Positions 50,466-59,797 of a stretch of 64,000 bases of DNA are shown here, one piece after another; within the stretch, counting starts at the first letter, position 1; every line of letters starts with the position of its first letter. The DNA is from Pisaster brevispinus. Taxonomy: Eukaryota; Echinodermata; Asteroidea; Forcipulatida; Asteriidae. The translations under genes and the position numbers were made by a program. The stretch covers positions 1,054,001 through 1,118,000 of the forward strand of contig JAMKCF010000039.1 in assembly GCA_023634235.1 (NCBI GenBank). Direction: 5' to 3'. Below the pieces are notes generated by a model that was given only the letters and a program-made list of their open reading frames with translations, had not been told where the DNA came from and searched no databases.

Positions 50466-53168
50466 TCGACTCCTAAATTCAAAATGGCGACAGGGTACTA
50501 CCTGTCAATTATTCCAAAAATTCGACCCCCGGTAACATGCCGATTTTTGGCGATCACTTTTTGCGGACACCTCCGCCGATGGTGCTGGTTCGAATTTGAA
50601 GACCGCAACGATTTTATTCCATGAATTATTGAGGTTTTTTGGGCAACAAAGATGGCGTCACTTTTTGGTAGAAAGCTCCTAATTGCCCAGGTTTTGGGAT
50701 TTGGCCATGACCCCACACAGAAAAGGTCTTCAGGGAAGTCTGGTCTAGAGTGCTGCACCGTCAAATCGCACTTTTATTTTCGACCCCTAAATTCAAAATG
50801 TCGACAGGGTACTACCTGTCAATTATTCCTAAAATTCGACCCCCGGTAACATGCCGATTTTTGGCGATCACTTTTTGCGGACACCTCCGCCGATGGTGCT
50901 GGTTGGATTTTGAAGACCGCAACGATTTTATTCCATGAATTATTGAGTTTTTTGGGGCAACAAAGATGGCGTCACTTTTTGGTAGAAAGCTCCTAATTGC
51001 CCAGGTTTTGGTATTTTTTGGCCATGTCCCCACACAGAAAAGGTCTTCAGGGTAGTCTAGTTTTAGAATGCTGCACCGTCAAATCGCACTTTTATTTTCG
51101 ACCCCAAAATTCAAAATGGCGACAGGGTACTACCTGTCAATTATTCCAAAAATTCGACCCCCGGTAACATGCCTATTTTTGGCGATCACTTTTTGCGGAC
51201 ACCTCCGCCGATGGTGCTGGTTCGAATTTGAAGACCGCAACGATTTTATTCCATGAATTATTGAGGTTTTTTCGGCAACAAAGATGGCGTCACTTTTTGG
51301 TAGAAAGCTCCTAATTGCCCAGGTTTTGGGATTTGGCAATGTCCCCACACAGAAAAGGTCTTCAGGGAAATCTAGTCTAGAGTGCTGCACCGTCAGATCG
51401 CACTTTTATTTTCGACCCCAAAAATCAAAATGGCGACAGGGTACTACCTGTCAATTATTCCAAAAATTCGACCCCCGGTAACATGCCGATTTTTGGCGAT
51501 GACTTTTTGCGGACACCTCCGCCGATGGTGCTGGTTCGAATTTGAAGACCGCAACGATTTTATTCCATGAATTATTGAGGTTTTTTGGTCAACAAAGATG
51601 GCGTCACTTTTTGGTAGAAAGCTCCTAATTGCCCAGGTTTTGGGATTTGACCATGTCCCCACACAGAAAAGGTCTTCAGGGAAGTCTAGTCTAGAATGCT
51701 GCACCGTCAAATCGCACTTTTATTTTCGACCCCAAAATTCAAAATGGCGACAGGGTACTACCTGTCAATTATTCCAAAAATTCGACCCCCGGTAACATGC
51801 CGATTTTTGGCGATCACTTTTTGCGGACACCTCCGACGATGGTGCTGGTTCGAATTTGAAGACCGCAACGATTTTATTCCATGAATTATTGAGGTTTTTT
51901 GGGCAACAAAGATGGCGTCACTTTTTGGTAGAAAGCTCCTAATTGCCCAGGTTTTGGGATTTGACCATGTCCCCACACAGAAAAGGTCTTCAGGGAAGTC
52001 TAGTCTAGAATGCTGCACCGTCAAATCGCACTTTTATTTTCGACCCCAAAATTCAAAATGGCGACAGGGTACTACCTGTCAATTATTCCAAAAATTCGAC
52101 CCCCGGTAACATGCCGATTTTTGGCGATCACTTTTTGCGGACACCTCCGACGATGGTGCTGGTTCGAATTTGAAGACCGCAACGATTTTATTCCATGAAT
52201 TATTGAGGTTTTTTGGGCAACAAAGATGGCGTCACTTTTTGGTAGAAAGCTCCTAATTGCCCAGGTTTTGGGACTTGGCCATGTCCCCACACAGAAAAGG
52301 TCTTCAGGGAAGTCTAGTTTTAGAATGCTGCACCGTCAAATCGCACTTTTATTTTCGACCCCAAAATTCAAAATGGCGACAGGGTACTACCTGTCAATTA
52401 TTCCAAAAATTCGATCCCCGGTAACATGCCGATTTTTGGCGATCACTTTTTGCGGACACCTCCGCCGATGGTGCTGGTTCGAATTTGAAGACCGCAACGA
52501 TTTTATTCCATGAATTATTGAGGTTTTTTGGGCAACAAAGATGGCGTCACTTTTTGGTAGAAAGCTCCTAATTGCCCAGGTTTTGGGATTTGGCCATGTC
52601 CCCACACAGAAAAGGTCTTCAGGGAAGTCTAGTCTAGAATGCTGCACCGTCAAATCGCACTTTTATTTTCGACCCCTTAATTCAAAATGGCGACAGGGTA
52701 CTACCTGTCAATTATTCCAAAAATTCGACCCCCGGTAACATGCCGATTTTTGGCGATCACTTTTTGCGGACACCTCCGCCGATGGTGCTGGTTCGAATTT
52801 GAAGACCGCAACGATTTTATTCCATGAATTATTGAGGTTTTTTGGGCAACAAAGATGGCGTCACTTTTTGGTAGAAAGCTCCTAATTGCCCAGGTTTTGG
52901 GATTTGGCCATGTCCCCACACAGAAAAGGTCTTCAGGGAAGTCTAGTCTAGAATGCTGCACCGTCAAATCGCACTTTTATTTTCGACCCCAAAATTCAAA
53001 ATGGCGACAGGGTACTACCTGTCAATTATTCCAAAAATTCGACCCCCGGTAACATGCCGATTTTTGGCGATCACTTTTTGCGGACACCTCTGCCGATGGT
53101 GCTGGTTCGAATTTGAAGACCGCAACGATTTTATTCCATGAATTATTGAGGTTTTTGGGGCAACAAAG

Positions 53169-53248
53169 ATGGCGTCACTTTTTGGTAGAAAGCTCCTAAT
53201 TGCCCAGGTTTTGGGATTTGGCCATGTCCCCACACCCCCGGTAACATG
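53169..53248 (+). repeat. Terminal truncated monomer and array edge
   Basis: The last unit runs normally to CCATGTCCCCACAC (about 53,235), then jumps straight to CCCCGGTAACATG, which is monomer sequence normally about 130 bases further on, and ends at 53,248. An internal deletion joined at the short C-rich match would produce this. The next bases (TCGTTCTTGTGACG) are not satellite. The remaining monomer sequence is close to consensus, so the edge is abrupt rather than decayed. Confidence 0.88.
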
Positions 53249-53700
53249 TCGTTCTTGTGACGTCATGCAAGTAATTGTGTTTTCTTATTGGCTAACAACT
53301 CATCACGCTAATGCATTATGCATTACATTTCTCCTATCAAAATCGGTAGCAAAAAGTAAAGAAAAACATAAAGCCCCCAAAACGAGTTGGTAAAGGCGTT
53401 TCGCGGCTTCGCCGCTCGCGCTAGTCTTTTTTCGTGGGTGATGACTAGGCTTGGGTGCCGCGGTGCGCCTTGACTAAAGGCTACTTCAGATTATGACATA
53501 ATTTAATTTTCAAAAGGTCATAACATTAGAACCAAACATGACACAATTGTGTGAGATATGTCAAAATGAAGCTCGTTTTATGTTCTTTTTAGCCATTATA
53601 AAACTCAAAAAGTTAATTTTTCCCCATGTGACTCATTTTCACAGACCCCGTCATTTGTGTGTACTTGGCGTTTCAGTTTACTGAGCTAGCCTCATGTATT
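53249..53700. other. Non-satellite flank, no gene seen
   Basis: Single-copy looking DNA. It holds a full cAMP-response-element-like site TGACGTCA at 53,258-53,265, an inverted CCAAT motif (ATTGG) at 53,287-53,291, and a small GC hairpin, GCGGC-TTC-GCCGC, at 53,403-53,415. These could be promoter parts or chance. The open frame running from the last monomer into this flank (53,169-53,393) has no recognisable domain and mixes satellite with flank. Confidence 0.45.
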
Positions 53701-53729
53701 AGAAGATGGGGGACTATAGAACATTTGAA

Positions 53730-53925
53730 GCCTCATATACTTGTAGATTCATAGTGACTTGAAATGTGTACTTGTGACCGTACATACATTTGAAGCCTTT
53801 TGACTGTATACTTATAGATTCACAGTCCTCATGATCATCTTGTAGATTCACAGTGACATAAAATGTCTTTGCTTCACAAATTGATATGAAGCTCCATGGT
53901 TGTAGATTCAGAGTGATTATGGAAG
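53730..53925 (+). repeat. Degenerate short direct repeats
   Basis: Variants of TTGTAGATTCACAGTGAC occur at 53,741, 53,811, 53,840 and 53,900, with ACATTTGAAGCC at 53,721 and ACATTTGAAGCC again near 53,786. Spacing is irregular (about 28 to 70 bases). It looks like an old, decayed tandem repeat. Confidence 0.6.
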
Positions 53926-54827
53926 CAGCAAATGTTTTTAAAAACATTTTAATGAAACTAAAGCCTACAAGGTTTTAAGTGATTCCACCTCTGGTACACG
54001 CGATTTTCGTGAATCAGCCCCTCCTGAACTAGATGGTGCTGTCAGAGTGTTTACCAATACAACCAATTATAACATTTTTGGCTATCCCCCGGCATTCACT
54101 TGTTTGACTCCGGCCAGGGAGTGGAATTCCAATTCCATAGGAAACAATGCCAGACGCGTGAAGCGTGAGGTGTGCCCAACAGGAAAGGACAGCCACGGCC
54201 AGCAGGGGGAGACGTCGATTTTGATGTAATTATAACCCTTAACGTTGTGTGACAACCTTTAACTGCGTATTGGCACAAACTTGTTTCAGATCCAAACATA
54301 TTGTCGGTTACGAAAACTCGAAAACCCTGTGGGGAAAAAGCGTTCGAGAACGTAGTTTGGCCCCAATGCCCCCAACCTGATGTTTGGATCTTCTCATAAT
54401 TGTATGTAGGGCAAATATTCATGTTGAGGCAAGATTCCACATACAACCAGAATGGGCTTCATATGTATGTCGGGTCAAGCTTGTTAAGCCATATAGTGCA
54501 ATTTCGTAACCTTAACATCGAGGTCAATTTAGTCTTCATATTTTCTTCTCATAGTTTGATTTACGACATCATGAATATATTTGAAAATCAAATCGGTTGT
54601 TGTTTCTAGTGTAAATAATTATTATTTCTTGCTATAATTATTTTCTCTTCCAAAAAGTAACACGCATAGCCCCTTTAATGATTTTGGATTGTTTATGAAG
54701 TGCGCCCTCTCTAGGTCATATTATTACAGTTTACATGGAGGGAGTTTCGATTTCAATTTCGTTTCCCTAATTTCTACCTAGAAATGTCTCTTTTGACACA
54801 AATTATGACGCTGTATGGATTATCTGG
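53926..54827. other. Intergenic stretch, no gene seen
   Basis: Open frames here (54,047-54,229, 54,096-54,446, 54,400-54,609) overlap on opposite strands and have no recognisable domain. CCAGCAGGGGGAG at 54,199 resembles the core of a CTCF site with one mismatch, and TGCGCCCTCTCTAGG at 54,701 resembles the reverse of such a site more weakly. Both are guesses from motif shape only. Confidence 0.35.
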
Positions 54828-55279
54828 CTGTTCATAAAAGGCAGGAGACTCACTGGATATTATAAAGGTACGTTTTAGATTGACATATAGGCAGATGTGT
54901 CGGGTTTCTATTTGTGTACCATGCCAGTAGAGGTTAACGTTAGATTATCAATCGTGTCATGCAATGCATGTCAATGTAAACATACCGTTGATCCGCGGCC
55001 GTAGGCCGTGTTTGGTCTTACTAACAAATTAGTGTTTGGTCTTACTACTGACAGTACTGTTTATCAAAAGCAGGAGACTCACTTGATATTTTAAAGGTAC
55101 GTTTCAAATTGATAGGCAGATTTGTCGGGTTTTCGTTAGGTTCAGAGGTTAACGTCAGCAGACAATGGAGGCAGGTTCAGATTAACTCGACTCAATCATG
55201 TCTCAATGTAAACATAACGCTGACTTGATCCATTATAGGCCCTATATCTGTTTTGTATGACGTGTTTGGTCTTACTAGC
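54828..55279 (+). repeat. Diverged tandem duplication, two copies of about 200-225 bp
   Basis: Copy 1 (54,828-55,023) and copy 2 (55,057-55,279) share, in the same order, GCAGGAGACTCACT, AAAGGTACGTTT, GCAGAT(G/T)TGTCGGGTTT, GAGGTTAACGT, TCAATGTAAACATA and GTGTTTGGTCTTACTA. An extra short copy of the last motif lies between them (about 55,032). The copies have many indels, so the duplication is old. Confidence 0.75.
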
Positions 55280-55302
55280 CACCGGTGAGAAGTTGGTTTC
55301 TC

Positions 55303-55338
55303 GTTTGACGTTCGATATTCGACATTCGAATGTCAAAC
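55303..55338. repeat. Nested inverted repeat
   Basis: GACATTCGAATGTC at 55,321-55,334 is a perfect 14-base palindrome. It is embedded in outer arms GTTTGAC (55,303-55,309) and GTCAAAC (55,332-55,338). No flanking structure explains it. Confidence 0.7.
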
Positions 55339-55454
55339 AAGTACTGTTTTGATATTTATTTAACGTTTATTTGTGCATAAACCATAGAACTATATTGAAG
55401 CATTTTTCACATGCCAAGACCCTAGAGTTATACCCCAGACCCTTTGTAAAATAC

Positions 55455-55740
<286 letters not shown>

Positions 55741-55816
55741 TTGGGTTTCTGTTACGTACGAACATTCTACTGTACATTGTATGCACTTTAAAATCAATGC
55801 GTTATATCCAAATTTT

Positions 55817-55910
55817 TAACGGTCAGTCTGACCCATGGGTGGGGCACCGCTACATACAGAAATACAGTGAAGGGTCGAAGGAACACACCCGTGGTCATCT
55901 TGACCCAACC
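55817..55910 (-). repeat. Inverted single copy of the 60.6-61.3 kb repeat
   Basis: Read on the minus strand this stretch gives GGTCAAGATGACC, GGTGTGTTCCTT, TTCTGTATGTAG, GGTGCCCCACCCATGGGT and ACTGACCGTT, the same order of motifs as the repeat units at 60,608-61,290. It lacks the GGACATGT part. A solitary reverse-oriented copy 5 kb away points to a dispersed, once-mobile element. Confidence 0.75.
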
Positions 55911-56897
55911 TACTCCTAGAAGTAGAACTACAATATGACCCATATTCATACCCCTGCCAAATACCCGTCAGAGGTGTGACTAATCTATCCATATAATGTC
56001 ACACATATGCACCTAGTTTAAAATCAAATGTAATATAAAAGCAATCGGACATTTCACTTAGGCACTAAGGGGTCTCAAAAATGACGAAAAGTCATTGAGC
56101 ATGCTAAAATTTAAAGACCTATACCTTGATAGACAAAAAAGGCCTGTGCTACTTTTGACAGTAGATTCTAGTTGATGGGATACCAGACACCCTGTATCTT
56201 AATTTGTAGCTATACATCTTATCTCCATTTGTAGATACAGACCCCTAAAAATGTCAAAAACAGAAAAAGGTCAATTTGAAGGGGCGGGGCTTAATTTTTT
56301 AGGGGGTCATATCTCAGAAATGTTAAGGAGTAGGATTCTAAAATTGTTTTTTTCTTGGCACCCATAGGGTATTGTTAAACAAAAAAACTAGCACAATCTG
56401 AGACTGTGCCTGCCGAAATTTTTAAAATTTTGGGTGATTTGGCACGGAATGCATGACTCATTTACAATTAAGAGGAGTCATTAAATAAGTGTATTAATAG
56501 TTCAAAAATGACACAGATTGAGCATGAACAATGGGACATTGAAACCAAAACCTTAATTCCAGTTAATTACCTTATTTATTGAACACAGGGTGTTGTTTCT
56601 AGCATAGACAAAAAAATTTATATCGATATCGAGGGATTTTTGTAGCTTAGAAAAACTTTTTTTGCACCTGATGTATGATGTTCCAAATCTGCCGAAGCAT
56701 CTTGACTATTAAAACACAATGCACCGGTTTTAGGTCATATCCAATAATTCTATTTGGGTCACTTAGATGAAAGAATTGTTACCAGAGTGTTATTTCCTAT
56801 AAGGTATTCTACAAAGACCCAGGCATTTATTGTGTAAATATAATTGAACAGGTGTTGGTGGTGAGTTCAACTTTAAGATAAATTGTACAAATTTGGT
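55911..56897. other. Intergenic stretch, no gene seen
   Basis: AT-rich DNA without a long open frame. The only notable site is an Sp1-like GC box, GGGGCGGGGC, at 56,281-56,290, in otherwise A/T-rich surroundings. I see no promoter or transcript structure near it. Confidence 0.4.
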
Positions 56898-57215
56898 ATC
56901 ACAGATGACACTGATCCTCGACACTGCAAGGTTATGGGTCGAAGCTGAACGTCAATAAAACCAAAGGCCTCTGGCTAGGGAAAAGGAAACATAGACAAGA
57001 CAAACCTTGTAATTTTATTTGGTGCGATGATAAATTGAAAAAGCTGGGTATTATCTTTGGTAATCGTGTTACACCAGAGGACAACTTGGGGGCCGAGAGT
57101 AAACGAAATTCATTGTGTCCTTGACTAATGGTCCAAACGCCACCTTAATCTAATGAAACGATTGAACATCTTTTGTGATTTTATAATGCTTTTTTATTTG
57201 TCGAAAATTTTATTA
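56898..57215 (+). pseudogene. Degenerate non-LTR retrotransposon reverse transcriptase fragment
   Basis: Read from 56,930 the frame gives GYGSKLNVNKTKGLWLGKRK and, further on, KLKKLGIIFGN, ending in a stop at 57,122. These match the pattern after the catalytic YADD box in non-LTR (LINE) reverse transcriptases: a G-x-KLN-x-NKT-x-GLWLG block and an LGI-x-FGN block. Just upstream (56,898) ITDDT may be the remains of the YADDT box, but only about ten codons separate it from GYGSKLN where intact elements have about 35 or more, so a piece is missing. After 57,117 homology continues in another frame (VLD-stop-WSKRHLNLMKRLNI, then SKILLK), which shows a frameshift plus a stop. The clade is unresolved; the KTxGLWLG block suggests L1/Tx1-like. 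It is dead and about 320 bp of an element that is normally several kb. Confidence 0.72.
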
Positions 57216-57301
57216 AAAAGTACTTAGGCAATCCACATTTCTATCTCTTCGATTGTGCTAAATTTCTCGGTATTTACATAACTGACGATGCAGTTAGAAC
57301 A

Positions 57302-57722
57302 ACAATTTGCTTACCGTTAAGCAGCGCTAAGAAATTGGGCCCTGTGCCCTTTTTCATAAAGCTGTTAACTTGTTAAGCAGAAAATACTGCTAGGTAATTT
57401 TCTATGCTAAGCAGCAAATTAGTGGGGCACATTTTTGGAATTTTGGCTGGTAACCAGTTTCTGCTAAGCAATTTTTCTGTGCTTAGCAAGTTTGTGTGCT
57501 TAAAATTCTGATTAGCAGATTTCTTTACTTAGCAAGACATGAACGGGGTATCAGTGGCAACATTGGAACTTTGTTGGCTGGTAACCTGTTTCTGCTAAGC
57601 AAGATTTTTCTATGCTTACTAAATTTTTGTGCGGAAATTGGGCCCAGGACAGGCTATAAACCGCTACCTAAGTAAATGATACTAGCGCAAACAAAGGTAC
57701 GGACATTAACAGTTTTGCCCAT
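57302..57722 (+). mobile_element. Modular TIR element, short copy
   Basis: Starts AATTTGCTTACCGTTAAGC and ends with an 89-bp tail (57,634-57,722: GGGCCCAGGACAGGC ... ACAGTTTTGCCCAT). Both ends recur in the longer copy at 58,646-59,873. In between are about two modules with GCTTAGCAA, GGCTGGTAACC and TTTCTGCTAAGCA. No protein is encoded, so it is non-autonomous. I recall similar GGGCCCAATTTCATA repeats from echinoderm DNA but cannot name a family, and I see no clear target-site duplication. Confidence 0.7.
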
Positions 57723-58645
57723 TAAGTAGGGAGAATTATATGTTTTAATGTGAACCACAAATATTTTTCATCGGCTTCCATAAGGGGACACCGACCATTT
57801 CCCCAAGTATTAACATCGGATGTATGTAGTAATATGAAAATAATTAGTAATTATTAATTAATAACCCAGTCTTGCAAAACCGCAGGAGAAATGAATTGAT
57901 TATTAATAAAACACCTGTAAACATCTTTAACGTTATTGTAAAAAAGTCTACTATTTTTGCCGGTCTGTTTATCTTCAATGGTAACATTATTCAAAAAATG
58001 GTTAGGTGGACCATGCCTGTTTTCAGTGACGTAGCTGAGGGGGAGTTCATGAGTTTCGTCAACACAGGAGAACACTTTGCTATAGTTAAGTTCAGATTTC
58101 TGTAATGAATTAATTCTTTATAATAATCCTGAGTACCACAAACGATGGCTCTAGGGTTATCTAAAATGTATCAGCCAAGTTCAATCTTCCCGCTAGCGTT
58201 GCATAAAAGATTTCTCCATTTCCCAGATTTCAGTGTGATACTTTTTAAAAGCATTTGGTTTTAAAGCTTGCAGCTTGAGCCGAAGATCAACTACTAGTGC
58301 CTCCCATAGTAACGGGACCGGTAATAGTCTTTTTAAAAAATTATTATCCAGTTTGCCATTCCAAAAGAAAAATCACATAATGCGCTCCATTTGCTTAACA
58401 CAATCCTCGGGACAAAAGATGATTGATCCCTGGTAGGATAGACTGGCACCGATGAAACTAATGACAACAGCCTTCCCTCTCATAGTTAAATTTATCATGC
58501 TAACCTTCTGGTGCTTACTGTATGAAAATGAATAACGTAACAATGGAAATCCACGGAAATCCACGGTGGACGCGCATGGTGGCTGCCTGTGCTTACCTGT
58601 GAAATACGCTTGCGCTTGAGAATTTTTTTTTGCTAGCTAGCTTGA
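57723..58645. other. Spacer between the two modular elements, no gene seen
   Basis: AT-rich DNA. Open frames of 60-77 codons at 57,854-58,075 (minus), 57,872-58,105 (plus) and 58,373-58,564 (minus) have no recognisable domain, and the first two overlap on opposite strands. A small direct repeat GGAAATCCACGG occurs twice near 58,545-58,566. Confidence 0.4.
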
Positions 58646-58802
58646 AAATTTGCTTACCGTATAGCAGCGCAAGCCGTTAAGCAGACAATTCTGATTAGCA
58701 AATTTCTTTACTTTGCAAGAAATTAGCGGGGTACCGTTGGCAACAATATGAACTTTATGGAATGCTGGCTGGTAACTTGTTTCTGCTAAGCAAGATTTCT
58801 CT

Positions 58803-58998
58803 GGGCCCAATTTCATAAAGCAGTTGAGCAGAAAATTCTGCTCAGCAAATTTCTTTACTTAGCAAGAAATGGGCGAGGCACCAGTCACAACAATGTATTT
58901 TTGGTAGATTTTGGTTGGTAACCATGCAGTTTTCTGCTAAGCAATTGTTTTCTGTGATCAGCAAATTTTTGTGCTACAGGTTTTATGAAATTGGGCCC
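58803..58998 (+). mobile_element. Complete 196-bp module with 17-bp terminal inverted repeats
   Basis: GGGCCCAATTTCATAAA at 58,803-58,819 is the exact reverse complement of TTTATGAAATTGGGCCC at 58,982-58,998. Inside, GAGCAGAAAATTCTGCTCAGC near the left end and TTTCTGCTAAGC near the right also pair, so the single strand could fold back extensively. This is the form of a miniature inverted-repeat element (MITE). Confidence 0.78.
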
Positions 58999-59118
58999 TG
59001 TAAAGTCTGCTTAGCAAATTTCTTTACTTAGCAAGAAATGAGCGGGGTACCAGTGGCAACAGTGTGCACTTTATCGAATGTTGGCTGGTAACCTGTTTCT
59101 GCTAAGCAAGATTTTTCT

Positions 59119-59263
59119 GGGCCCAATTTCATAAAGCCGTCAAGCAAAAATTTCTGCTTAGCAAATTTCTTTACTTAGCAAGAAATGAGGGAGGCACCAG
59201 TCACAACAATGTATTTTTTTTTTTAAGATTTTGGCTGGTAACAGGTTTTATGAAATTGGGCCC
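59119..59263 (+). mobile_element. Internally deleted 145-bp module
   Basis: Starts with GGGCCCAATTTCATAAA and ends TTTTATGAAATTGGGCCC, as the complete module does, but jumps from GGCTGGTAAC straight to AGGTTTTATG. Its last GGGCCC (59,258-59,263) is also the first GGGCCC of the next module, so adjacent modules share a terminus. Confidence 0.7.
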
Positions 59264-59603
59264 AATTTCATAAAGCCGTTAAGTAGAAAATTCTGCTCAG
59301 CAAATTTCTTTAGTTAGCAAGAAATAAGCGAGGCACCAGTCACAACATTGTAATTTTGGCTGGTAACCAGTTTCTGCGAAGCAATTGTTTTCTGTGCTTA
59401 GCAAGTTTTTGTGCTTACAGGTTTAAGCCGTTTAGCGGTAAAGTCTGCTTAGCAAATTTCTTTACTTAGCAAGAAATGAGCGAGGCACCAGTCACAGCAA
59501 TGTATTTTTTTGTAGATTTTGGTTGGTAACCAGATTCTACTAAGCAATTGTTTTCTGTGATCAGCAAATTTTTGTGCTTACAGGTTTTATAAAATTAGGC
59601 CCT

Positions 59604-59797
59604 GGGCCAAATTTCATACAGCCTTTAAGCCGAAAATTCTGCTAAGCAAATTTCTTTACTTAAGAAATGAGCGGGGTACAAGTGGAAACAGTGTGAACTT
59701 TATTGAATGTTGGCTGGTAACCTGTTTCTGCTAAGCATGATTTGTACAGTACAGGCTAAGGCGCTATACTGTTAGGCAGCGCTATGAAATTGGGCCC
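59604..59797 (+). mobile_element. Last module of the long element, diverged ends
   Basis: Begins GGGCCAAATTTCATACAGCC and ends GCAGCGCTATGAAATTGGGCCC. It has a type I core (GCGGGGTACAAGTGGAAAC). The terminal pairing is imperfect on the left. The unique tail of the composite element follows directly. Confidence 0.62.

Larger units (their letters stand above)
43228..52540 (+). repeat. Eleven-monomer HOR (3,536 bp) with nested trimer duplication of 983 bp
   Basis: Copy 2 (45,782-49,317) and copy 3 (49,318 to about 52,500) appear nearly identical. Copy 1 (43,228-45,781) is shorter because it has one, not two, of the trimers that carry the quasi-palindrome. The trimer period is 983 bp: three units (942) plus 37 bases of net inverted insertion, 3 bases in TTTTGGTATTTTTTGG and 1 base in CTAGTTTTAG. 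Near-identity of copies 2 and 3 suggests that this is the youngest amplification in the window, and it lies next to the array edge. Confidence 0.88.
1..53248 (+). repeat. 314-bp satellite DNA array, about 170 monomers
   Basis: Taking ATGGCGTCAC as the monomer start, copies begin at 114, 428, 742, 1056 and so on to 53,169, all in one orientation, usually 314 bp apart. The first copy is cut by the window edge, so the array continues to the left. Length variants of 289, 304, 305, 312, 313, 318 and 351 bp exist and are themselves copied to other places. No transposon, gene or other sequence interrupts the array in 53 kb. Such arrays are typical of centromeric, pericentromeric or subtelomeric heterochromatin; nothing in the sequence tells which. 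I do not recognise the monomer as a named satellite family. Because 314 is not a multiple of three, no reading frame can run through successive monomers in register. Confidence 0.98.
7086..53248 (+). repeat. Satellite family B block
   Basis: About 147 monomers share CTTTTATTTTCG, CAATTATTCC, ATGCCGATTTTTGG, CACTTTTTGCGG, CCTCCGCCGATGG and TTCGAATTTGAAGACC. Subtypes are regional: AATGCTGC dominates at 7-16 kb and 43-53 kb, GAGTGCTGC with GTCAGATCGC at 17-40 kb. A variant reading CAAAACTGCGAC instead of CAAAATGGCGAC occurs only between about 17.77 and 38.14 kb. The family is more varied in length and in HOR type than family A. Confidence 0.93.

Noticed and set aside
114..53204. Hundreds of 60-115 codon open frames on both strands of the array (for example 65 codons on plus starting MASLFGRKLL, 88 on minus ending GIFDR or GIIDR)
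   Set aside because: They recur once per monomer because the DNA is homogenised. Frames overlap on both strands, 314 is not divisible by three, and indels of 1, 2, 9, 10 and 25 bases break them freely. There is no sign of protein-level constraint.
1..53248. CRISPR array
   Set aside because: Units are 314-bp contiguous tandem repeats with no alternation of short repeats and unique spacers, and the setting is eukaryotic.
1..53248. Ribosomal intergenic spacer or tandem rRNA/snRNA genes
   Set aside because: No rRNA, 5S or snRNA sequence is recognisable in the monomer or the flank.
1..53248. CENP-B box
   Set aside because: I looked for the TTCG....A..CGGG pattern. TTCGAATTTGAAGACC does not satisfy it, and I found no better match in either family.
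54096..54446. 116-codon minus-strand open frame
   Set aside because: No recognisable domain and it overlaps other small frames; composition is typical of non-coding DNA.
54199..54715. Pair of CTCF-like sites flanking the array side
   Set aside because: One has a mismatch and the other several. They are motif resemblance only, and insulator function cannot be judged from sequence.
57854..58105. Open frames of 73 (minus) and 77 (plus) codons between the modular elements
   Set aside because: They overlap on opposite strands, show no domain, and lack any splice or promoter context.
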